64,000 nt of DNA from Conus ventricosus (Eukaryota > Mollusca > Gastropoda > Neogastropoda > Conidae). The stretch covers positions 40,959-104,958 of the forward strand of contig JAFLJL010014097.1 in NCBI GenBank assembly GCA_018398815.1. The letters run 5' to 3'. Position numbers and translations under genes: made by a program. Every line of letters begins with the position of its first letter. The stretch's first letter is position 1. Under the pieces are notes generated by a model that saw only the letters and a program-made list of their open reading frames with translations, was not told where the DNA came from and searched no databases. Positions 55,638 through 64,000 of this stretch are shown here, piece after piece.

Positions 55638-55856
55638 GACAAACCTACTGCTTCAGGACAGCCTGTACTATAAGTTTTAACCTACGTATGAGAATCGACA
55701 CCAGCCTACCAACTGATTTGAGAGGATTGGCTGCAGTGCTCTGGCGCACACACCCAAACCGTCGCTTTTAATCAGGACAGGGACATCCCTGCTCCTCCAC
55801 AGCACACACCGGCCCACCTTCAGCAGTCTGGCCCTGCTGGTTTTTACGTACTGTGA
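55638..55856 (+). CDS. MMP copy B, hemopexin blade 4 and C-terminal exon
   Basis: Acceptor TTTCCAG|. The beginning corresponds to copy A's QTYFFKGRLYYKFYDLR but has several small indels. MRIDTS is followed, after a shift, by PTDLR and DWLQCSG, a fit to the hemopexin end whose cysteine pairs with that in PDPC. After the cysteine one frame runs about 35 codons to TGA at 55854-55856. A second frame gives a hydrophobic SSLALLVFTYC tail that could be a membrane or GPI signal. Which frame is right cannot be settled here, so whether this is a secreted or a membrane-type MMP stays open. Confidence 0.65.
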
Positions 55857-56149
55857 GAATCTGAGGCACAACTGATCAATGCTCGCTGCCAGAACCGCCA
55901 TGGAATAATATCCATAATATAAACAGTCATGGCGTTCAATTTCTGGTGTAAAATCTGGAAACGTTGAAAGGAGGAGACTTGGTGTATTTGTGGTTAATGT
56001 AGTATTGAGTATTCATCTACACTGTACAGACTTAGTGATCATGTCCACACAGGCTTACTGATCATGACAAGACAGACGGCATGATCTTACTAGATGACTA
56101 AAAGATTATGACAAGGCAGACTTATGGTATACTACACAGATTAAAGATC
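55857..56149. other. Probable 3' UTR or flank of the MMP gene
   Basis: AT-rich unique sequence grading into the following repeat. No convincing polyadenylation signal chosen. Confidence 0.4.
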
Positions 56150-56870
56150 ATGACTAGATAGACTTACTGATTATGATTACACAGACTTACATTCATGTTA
56201 CACAGGACTTCATGATTATGATTCACAGATTACCTCATGATTACACAGACTTACCTTCATGATTACACAGACTTAACCATCATGATTACACAGACTTACC
56301 ATCATGATTACACAGACCTACCATCATGATTACACAGACTTACCATCATGATTACAGACTTACCATCATGATTACACAGACTTACCATCATGATTACACA
56401 GACTTACCATCATGATTACACAGACTTACCATCATGATTACACAGACTTACCATCATGATTACACAGACCTTACCATCATGATTACACAGACTTACCATC
56501 ATGATTACAGACTTACCATCATGATTACACAGACTTACCATCATGATTACACAGACTTACCATCATGATTACACAGACTTACCATCATGATTACACAGAC
56601 TTATATATCAGACAGACTTACTGATAAAGACCAGACAGACTTACATAATAGACAAACGTTTCTGATCATTATGATAAGATAGGCTTACTGATCATTATAA
56701 TTAGACTGACTTATTGATCATTATGACCAGACATATTATTAATCAAGTCCACACAGACTTGCATAATAGGCACATTTATACTGATAAAACTTACAGACAA
56801 TACAAACTTACTGTTCATGAATAAGTATACACACTAGACAGACAGACTGATCAAGACTACACTTGCGGAC
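56150..56870. repeat. 22-bp tandem repeat and diverged flank
   Basis: CATGATTACACAGACTTACC repeated about 20 times to 56600, then looser TGATCATTATGA..AGACAGACTTA variants to 56870. Confidence 0.93.
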
Positions 56871-57299
56871 TGCACCAGCTTACTGATGATGTCATTTTGC
56901 TGATTCTTTTTTTGTTTTTTTTTGATTGGTCAGATTTCTAGACGTGTGGATTTGTCTTGTGTGTTTTCATCTAACAACAATATTGATTTGTAAACTCAGT
57001 ATTCAAGTTGTGTATGTGATTTTTTTTCTGATTGGTGTAATGAGAGGGAGAAGTAAAAGACGTATGATTTGAGATTGTTCACAGTGTCCACTCTTGTTTT
57101 CTCTAGTGATTAGAACTGCCCAAGGGTTTACTTCTTCTGCTATGTAAACTGGTGTGCCATTTCAGAATTGTTGTGGTGGGGAAAGTTTCTGTGCAAAATT
57201 CACAGTTAAGTGCACTTCTGTTCTTGATGATGCTTGTTTACAGCTATTGTACTCTGAAATTCACAGGGCAAGACTCTTGTTTCTTTGTAACTATAGTAG
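56871..57299. other. Unique sequence, no gene seen
   Basis: AT-rich sequence with T runs at 56910 and 57020. I see no exon, RNA gene or element. Confidence 0.5.
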
Positions 57300-57301
57300 C
57301 T

Positions 57302-57520
57302 AGGTATCCGGGACTGCCTCCATAGATAGTTCATTAACAATCATGTCAACTCCCTGGGTTGTCATCTCACACAGGAAGCAGGGAATGTGCTGCCATTTGA
57401 TGGCCAGCTCGGAGTATTCCAGGTCGGCCAAATCCTGGTCACTACCTGAAGGAGCCAGGGTCGTAGGGTCACTTCCTGTCAGGCTGAAGTCAAAACCAAA
57501 CATGAGTTCCAGCATGAGAG
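57302..57520 (-). CDS. Possible terminal exon of an unidentified minus-strand gene
   Basis: Minus-strand frame reads VPLMLELMFGFDFSLTGSD, then PTTLAPSGSDQDLADLEYSE and LAIKWQHIPCFLCEMTTQGV, ending DMIVNELSMEAVPDT before a stop. Composition is protein-like (acidic Ser/Asp-rich linker, then a more structured tail), unlike the repeat frames around it. A potential acceptor CATGCAG| precedes GTCCCTCTCATG. The sequence upstream on that strand is an array whose units repeat this acceptor and the following bases. I do not recognise the family. It could be chance. Confidence 0.35.
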
Positions 57521-57805
57521 GGACCTGCATGGGACGATGCTCGTTCAGTGGTCAGTTCGTTCAGTGGTCAGTTCGTTCCAGTGGTCAGTTCCAGCATGAG
57601 AGGGACCTGCATGGGGACGATGCTCGTTCAGTGGTCAGTTCCGGCATGAGAGGGACCTGCATGGGACGATGCTCGTTCAGTGGTCAGTTCCGGCATGAGA
57701 GGGACCTGCATGGGGACGATGCATTGTTCAGTGGTCAGTTCCGGCATGAGAGGGACCTGCATGGGGACGATGCTCGTTCAGTGGTCAGTTCGTTCAGTGG
57801 TCAGG
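57521..57805. repeat. Tandem repeat of about 48 bp next to the possible exon
   Basis: Units contain GGCATGAGAGGGACCTGCAT then GGGACGATGCTCGTTCAGTG, with an inner GTTCAGTGGTCA sub-repeat, about 5 copies. Confidence 0.92.
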
Positions 57806-57904
57806 GAAGTTGGGATGTTCCACCCTGGGGGCCTCTCACTTGGGTAGAATGCTGCTTGTTTTAGTGTATCAATTGTTCAGTGGAAAAAGTGTATGCATTT
57901 ATGT

Positions 57905-58050
57905 TTGTATATGGTGTGTATGGTGTGTGGTGTGTGGTGTGTTGTTGTGTGTTGTGTGTGTGTGTGTGTGCGTGTTGTTGTGTGCACGCCGCGGCGGCGT
58001 GCGTGCGTACGTGCGTGCCGTGCGTTGCGTGCGTGTGTGTGGATGTTGTG
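57905..58050. repeat. (GT)n and GCGT-rich simple sequence
   Basis: GT/TGTGTGG repeats then CGTGCGTGCGT-type sequence. Open frames here are artefacts. Confidence 0.88.
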
Positions 58051-58359
58051 TTCATTTTCGTGAATGAAAAACACATTTGTCGTGTTTGTGTTGGAAGGAA
58101 AATATAATTTTCAAAGTTTTCTGCATCTCCATTTGCACTGTCTGCTCCCCTTCTTCCCCTCTTTCATTCCCCCTTCCCCCCTTTCCCCCCTCTCCCCCTG
58201 TTTCCACTTCTTCCTCCTCTTCGTTCACTCCGCTGATCTACTCACTGGGACTCCTGCGTCAAAGAAGATGTCAAGTTGGTTTGTGTCAGTCGGGGCGTCA
58301 AAGAAATGTCAAGATAAGTTTGTCAGTTTGGGGCATAAGCACTGATGACATAGCCTGAT

Positions 58360-60030
58360 GTGGGCCCGACTGAATCATAGCCCTGACAGTGGACAGACTG
58401 AATCCATAGCCCTCACAGATGAGACAGACTGAAATCATAGCCCTCAGCAGATGGGACAGACTGAAATCATAGCCCTCAGCAGATGGGACAGACTGAAATC
58501 ATAGCCCTCAGCAGATGCAACAGATTGAAGTCATAGCTGTAATCAGATGAGACAGACTGAAATATAGCTGTAATCAGATGAGACAGACTGAAATCATAGC
58601 TCTAATCAGTTGGACAGACTGGAATGATAGCACCTGATTAGATCATGCTTAGATACATTGAAACCGTAGTGGAAATCATATAGCCTAATTAGATCAGATA
58701 CACTGAAACCATAGTGGAATCATATAGCCCTAATTAGATCAGATACATTGCAACATAGGTGGAATAATATAGCCCTGATTAGATCAGATACATTGAATCC
58801 ATAGTGAATCATATAGCCCTAATTAGATCAGATACTCTGAGACATGAGGAATCATTCAACCCTAATTAGATCAGATACACTGAATCATAGTGAATCAAAT
58901 CGCCCTAATTAGATCAATACACTGAAACCATAGTGGAATCATATAACCCTAATTAGATCAGATACACTGAATCCATAGTGAATCAATAGCCCTAATTAAT
59001 CAGATACACTGAAACATAGTGGAAATCATATAGCCTGATTAGATCAGATACACTGAAACCATAGTGAATAATCATATACCCAAATTAGATCAATACATTG
59101 AAACATAGTGGAATCATATAGCCCTAATTTGATCAGATACATTGAAACCATAGTTGAATCATTATAGCCCTAATCTAGATCAGATACATGAAACCATAGT
59201 GGAATCATATAGCCCTAATTAGATCAGATACACTGAATCCATAGTGGAATCATATAGCCCTAATTAGATCAGATACACTGAAACCATAGTGGAATCATAT
59301 AGCCCTGATTAGATCAGATACATTGAAACCATAGTGGAATCATATAGCCCTAATTAGATCAGATACACTGAAACCATAGTGGAATCATATAGCCCTAATT
59401 AGATCAGATACACTGAATCCATAGTGGAATCATATAGCCCTAATTAGATCAGATACATGAAACCATAGTGGAATCATATGCCCTAATTAGATCAGATACA
59501 CTGAAACCATAGTGGAATCATATAGCCCTAATTAGATGAGATACACTGAATCCATAGTGGAATCATATAGCCCTAATTAGATCAGATACACTGAAACCAT
59601 AGTGGAATCATATAGCCCTAATTAGATGAGATACACTGAATCCATAGTGGAATCATATAGCCCTAATTAGATGAGATACACTGAATCCATAGTGGAATCA
59701 TATAGCCCTAATTAGATTAGATACATTGAAACCATAATGGAATCATATAGCCCTAATTAGATCAGATACACTGAACCATAGTGGAATCATATACCTGATT
59801 AGATCAGATACACTGAAACCATAGTGGAATCATATAGCCCTAATTAGATCAGATACACTGAAACCATAGTGGAATCATATAGCCCTAATTAGATCAGATA
59901 CACTGAAACCAAAAGTGGAATCATATAGCCCTAATTAGATCAGATACACTGAAATCCATAGTGGAATCATATAGCCTAATTAGATCAGATACACTAAAAC
60001 CATAATGGAATCATATAGTCCCTATTAGAT
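58360..60030. repeat. Tandem arrays of about 32 bp and about 46 bp
   Basis: 58360-58630: units TGAAATCATAGCCCTCAGCA with GATGGGACAGAC. 58630-60030: about 30 units of AGCCCTAATTAGATCAGATA then CACTGAAACCATAGTGGAATC. The second evidently derives from the first (shared ATAGCCCT and GAAA.CATAG). Later units are more uniform, suggesting local homogenisation. Confidence 0.93.
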
Positions 60031-60119
60031 ATAGAACATTGAAAACCGTAGCATTCATTCGATAATGAAATGTTTGAGATTGACAAAGTACCAGTGTCCA
60101 TATGATCCATGATGAAGTT

Positions 60120-60255
60120 AACTGTTACACTTTAGATTGAACTGTTTCACCTTTAATTGAACTGTTGCACCTTTAATTAAACTGTTGCACCTTTAATTGA
60201 ACTGTTGCACTTTAATTGAACTGTTGCACTTTTAACTTAACGTTGCACTTTTAAT
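60120..60255. repeat. 20-bp tandem repeat, about 6 copies
   Basis: Units AACTGTTGCACCTTTAATTG with 1-2 bp variants. Confidence 0.9.
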
Positions 60256-60387
60256 ATCACATGGACTGTGAATGGAAGTGTGCCAAGTTGATTTGATGAT
60301 GTCATTCACTGACGATGGAGGACATAATAGAAGACTGATCGGATATAATTTAAAAAAGAAAAGTTAATTTAGATCTGCTGGACAAAC

Positions 60388-60640
60388 TAGACAAGCAGAT
60401 TACAGGACAAACCCATTTCAGGACGATGCATTTTGACCTCCAAGTCTTCTTCAGGCAAAAAAAAAAACAGCATTTAGGACAATGAAAATGAAGAACGTCA
60501 ATCATTTTTCATATTTGGGGCATATATATGAGAAGGAGTAAAATTGTTGTTGTTAGTTTTCATTGTCCTAAATGTTTGTTTTTGTCTGAAGAAGACCTAA
60601 GAGTCGAAATGCATTGTGTTTTGTCCTGAATTGTTTGTCT
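60388..60640. mobile_element. Inverted-repeat element, MITE-like or Penelope-type fragment
   Basis: Arms of about 90 bp (60388-60487 and 60557-60640) are imperfect inverted copies sharing ATTTAGGACAATGAAAA and GTCTTCTTCAG, around a spacer of about 70 bp. The second arm on the + strand reads CTGAAGA (60586), a short GAC/GUC stem, then CGAAAT (60605), similar to the conserved boxes of hammerhead ribozymes. No coding sequence. Confidence 0.5.
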
Positions 60641-62159
60641 GGTTTTGTTCAGCAGAACCAGTAACATTCTTTTTGAAATTTGGTTCAGTTTCTCTGCCTT
60701 TAGTCACCTCGCTTGAAGCTGCTTTGATGATGTCAGACACTGACAGTGCAGGACAGAATGGACGACCACTCTGTGCGATCTCTCCATTGCATTCAAAAGC
60801 CTTCTTTGCTGAGTGACTCAAAGCAATACAAACAATACATATTACATCACCTGTAATATGACAACAGCCATGCTTGTTTTATTTCACTCTCCAGCAAGTC
60901 ACAGAAGTTGTGATGACTATGCACACAAGTGAAACGAAGCAATATTTGCATATGCATATTCGAGATAACCTATTGAGCTACATCTGTGTTAGTATGCTAA
61001 CTCATGGATTTGGTTTAATTGATTGATTGGGACGATATGTTTTCCTTGATTAATTTTTTTAATATATTCACTGACAGACTTTTTTTCAATTACATGTTCA
61101 CACACTGATTTTTTTAAAAACTTTTATATTCATGAACTTTATCTATGTCTTCATTGATTGATTTATTGATTTTATGTGTTCACTGATTTATCCATTTGTG
61201 TTCATTGATTTGTTTACATCAGAGCTCACTCAGCTCATTATTTATTTACATGCTAACCGAATGGTAATGATTAACAGATTCGCTGACTAATTTCATCATT
61301 CACTTATTTATGTCCACACTGACAGATTTCATCACATGTTTATACATTAACTAACTGATTTGTTTATTCGTTTATATATTCGCCGACTTAATTCTTTTGC
61401 AAGTAATGGAGACATTCACTGATTATTCATAACACAGTTACTGTCTGATCTAGTCATTACTATATCCATTCATGGACTGGTTTGTTATCCCCATTTATGT
61501 ATCCATTATAATGGGTTTATCTCGGGTGGGTAATCTATTGGTGTCCTGAAGCAGAAGTCTGATCCCCACATGGGAGTCATCAGGCAGTAAGATGAACATG
61601 TCTTCTTCCCTGCCCATCATTTTTTTTCTATCAGTAAGTTGTTAAAAGTATGAGGTGAAAACGATTCATCAAGATCACAGTTTTTTTTTTATTTTATGAA
61701 CCACTTTTCTTGATCTGATGAAGGTGGTAGTACTCCCTAGATTTTGACGAAAAATCAACTTTTTCCCCTCCTGTTTCTCAGTTACATTGATGTTTTCTGA
61801 TAGTACAGTGTCTCTAGTTTCATGTACATTTTTGATTACATTGATATGTTTTTATAGTTTGGGGTTATTTTCTTTTCTTTTTTTTTTTTTTGCTGTGGCC
61901 TTTCAAAGTACATGGTGGTGGGGGGGGGGGGGGGGGGGGTCTCTGTGAGGGCAAAAATGACGACTTTGGAGAAAAAAAAAGCACTTTAGTATGCCAACAA
62001 AAGCATCGCCTGCTACAAGTAATAATAACTCCTGCCGGCGCCTTTGGCCCAAGAACGGTTACTCCGGTTTAATGCAAATGGTTGCCTCCACGTGTGTTTG
62101 TTTCAAGTTGTTTTTTTATGCTGATTTCTTTTGTGCATTGACAAAGTAGTTAGTTTTCA
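60641..62159. other. Intergenic sequence with degenerate T-rich repeats
   Basis: 61000-61450 has loose repeats of TTCACTGATTGATTTATTG type. 61917-61940 is a long G run. Two opposing frames at 60600-60820 look too short and unsupported to call genes. Nothing else recognised. Confidence 0.5.
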
Positions 62160-63811
62160 CACTTCAGCATGTCTTGTGACAAGAACATGAGAGGTAAAAG
62201 GCCCTTGAAGAGGGAATTCTGTGGAAAGAAGCACGCTAAACAGCGAAAGCTGGATGCAGAATGTGCATTCCACTGCAGTGAAGAAGACGCTGTTCAATCT
62301 GAACAGTGTAGTGCCTTCATGTTCACAACCAACAAGTGCCTCGCACACTGGGTCTCAGGTGAAGATTCAGAACTTGCATGACATTATGAAAGACTCTAGT
62401 AGTAGGTCTAGTGATTCTAGCTCTGATGATTCCAGTGATAGTGATGAAGGTTTGAAGAACAGGATGAAGTGATAAAACTAACAGAGGTTGATCAAGATCC
62501 ACAGGGGTGCAGGCTGGGTGACATAGCTTGGAATTGATAGAACTCTTTGCAACTATTGCAGCATCAAAGCTTTTGTTTGTTTTTTGTCATGGCCATATTC
62601 AGCTGATGGAGACTCAAAGGAAAGGACTGGCTAGTGAGTTTGCATTTCATTGCCTGAATAACCAGTGTTCTGAACAGGAGTCTTTCCCTTTGTGCTCAGA
62701 ATCAGCAGGGAATTTGAAGGTGCCTTCTGTCAATTGCTGGGCTGCATTCGCAGTGCGTTGCGTTGGTGGGGACTTAGCTGAGCTGGAAACATTCTGTTGA
62801 GTTACAGACCGACCAGCCCCTGTAAAAAAAAGTTCTTACAACAGAATAAATAAAATGATCAGAAAAGTTGCTTGTAGTGTTCAGGTGGATGTCGTGAGAG
62901 AATCTGCAGAAATTAACATTCACTTGCAGAGGATACTGGTGACAGGGTTTGTGACGTTGACGTTTCCTTTGATTGTATGACAAGAGGACACACAGCCAAT
63001 GTTAAAGTCGCATCATTGATAGGATGTCAGACACTCAGACAGGAAGACGTCTTGATGCGGGCAGTGAGAGCAATGTGTGTCAGACACTGAGACAGGAAGA
63101 CGTCTTGATGCGGGCAGTGAGAGCAATGTGTGTCAGACACTGAGACAGGAAGACGTCTTGATGCGGGCAGTGAGAGCATGGTGTGTCATACACTGAGACA
63201 GGAAGACGTCTTGATGCGGGCAGTGAGAGCATGGTGTGTCATACACTGAGACAGGAAGACGTCTTGATGCGGGCAGTGAGAGCATGGTGTGTCATACACT
63301 GAGACAGGAAGACGTCTTGATGCGGGCAGTGAGAGCATGGTGTGTCATACACTGAGACAGGAAGACGTCTTGATGCGGGCAGTGAGAGCAATGTGTGTCA
63401 GACACTGAGACAGGAAGACGTCTTGATGCGGGCGGTGAGAGCAATGTGTGTCACACTGAGACAGGAAGACGTCTTGATGCGGGCGGTGAGAGCAATGTGT
63501 GTCACACTGAGACAGGAAGACGTCTTGATGCGGGCAGTGAGAGCAAGGTGTGTCAGAGCTGAGGACTGGCAGAGGCAGTTACTCACAAACAAGAACTGGC
63601 TGTGTATCATCACAGCAGAAAGAAAAGCTCTGCTGTCAGCAAAGGAGTGGAGATGAAGAGGAGGCAAAGGAGGCTTAGGCTACACCACAAGATCAGCAAG
63701 CAGAAAGGGAGGGTCAGCCCTACCTGGCAGGTGGTCACTGAATTTGTGTTTCCAATTTTCTGCAAAAAAAAAACGACTGATTTTGAGACAACACCAGATT
63801 TAACACCATAA
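62160..63811 (+). pseudogene. Decayed Mutator-like transposase
   Basis: Pieces in several frames match the order of MULE-type transposases of the animal Mutator family. These are a basic N-terminus (KRPLKREFCGKKHAKQRKLD, 62190); HGHIQLMETQRKGLASEFAF with a following Cys-x4-Cys-like zinc site (62595); VNCWAAFAVRCVGGDLAELE (62730) and TFCGVTDRPAPVKKSSYNR (62787); and DVDVSFDCMTRGHTANVKV (62958), where animal relatives have D.tVS.DGTWqrRG. The 63015-63556 minisatellite sits where the catalytic core should continue. A basic stretch MKRRQRRLRLHHK (63651) resembles the C-terminal part. Multiple stops and shifts; not functional. No terminal inverted repeats were identified. Confidence 0.65.
63015..63556. 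repeat. 53-58 bp tandem repeat, about 10 copies, within the transposase remnant
   Basis: Units contain CTGAGACAGGAAGACGTCTT then GATGCGGGCAGTGAGAGCA and an ATGTGTGTCA or TGGTGTGTCATA linker. The linker variants are grouped in blocks, showing expansion in steps. Each unit holds a GACGTC palindrome. Confidence 0.93.
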
Positions 63812-64000
63812 TTTTCTTATTTATCAAGATAAATGCTTGAAATTTGGGATACTAAAAGCTGAATTTATCCATCTCTAGGCCATGAAAGGAAATAAGCTCT
63901 GTATGTGCATCACAGGTATCTATTCATTATTTCAAGTAAGGGCTTAACACATATAAATTTAGTGCATTTTGGCTGTGGTCCTATCGGTTTAATATCAATT
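63812..64000. other. Unique AT-rich sequence, no gene seen
   Basis: No repeat or reading frame of note at the right edge. Confidence 0.5.

Noticed and set aside
60597..60821. Opposing 66- and 74-codon frames as a gene
   Set aside because: Short, overlapping the inverted-repeat element, no recognisable domain and no splice context strong enough.

Overview
This window is animal nuclear DNA, most likely from a marine invertebrate and probably a gastropod mollusc. The evidence for this is intron-exon structure with GT/AG boundaries, long CA/GT/GA microsatellites, dense minisatellites, non-LTR retrotransposons, a tRNA-derived SINE and a Polinton-like element. The species call is inference. A 1,000-N scaffold gap lies at 20036-21035. 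Single-base indels, often in homopolymers, break many reading frames, including conserved host exons, so much of the frame damage may be sequencing error.

The host gene is a matrix metalloproteinase (MMP) on the + strand. It is present twice. Copy A (exons from about 10.03 to 20.04 kb) runs into the gap. Copy B (exons from about 21.69 to 55.86 kb) reaches a C-terminal exon. Exons visible in order are: N-terminal catalytic domain; the exon with AHAFFPG-like and DTHFD-like residues; the zinc-binding exon ([11 protein letters not shown]); an acidic hinge plus the start of hemopexin blade 1; blade 1; blades 2-3; blade 4. The signal peptide and propeptide exons were not found. The two copies have the same intron order and the same minisatellite families, and their clean substitutions in exons are synonymous. 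They look like two haplotypes placed in series, or a very recent tandem duplication.

Copy B carries insertions that copy A lacks. The largest is a 15.24-kb Polinton/Maverick-like element (31344-46585) inserted in a 40-bp intronic minisatellite and flanked by a 5-bp TCTTT duplication. It encodes a packaging-type ATPase, a protein-primed family B DNA polymerase, a retroviral-type integrase, a candidate major capsid protein and about nine proteins of unknown function, several with membrane segments. Each end is a palindrome of about 90 bp. Copy B also carries a 5'-truncated I/Jockey-type LINE (51.0-54.8 kb), itself split by a tRNA-SINE, and a segment of about 130 bp with a perfect hairpin (about 28.52-28.66 kb).

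The left flank (1-6 kb) holds stacked minisatellites, a cluster of CRE-like sites and reverse-strand LINE 3' ends. The right flank (56-64 kb) holds minisatellites, one possible minus-strand terminal exon of unknown family (57.3 kb), an inverted-repeat element (60.4-60.6 kb) and a decayed Mutator-like transposase (62.2-63.8 kb). Several intronic arrays are built from sequence that spans an exon edge, so each unit carries a potential splice site.
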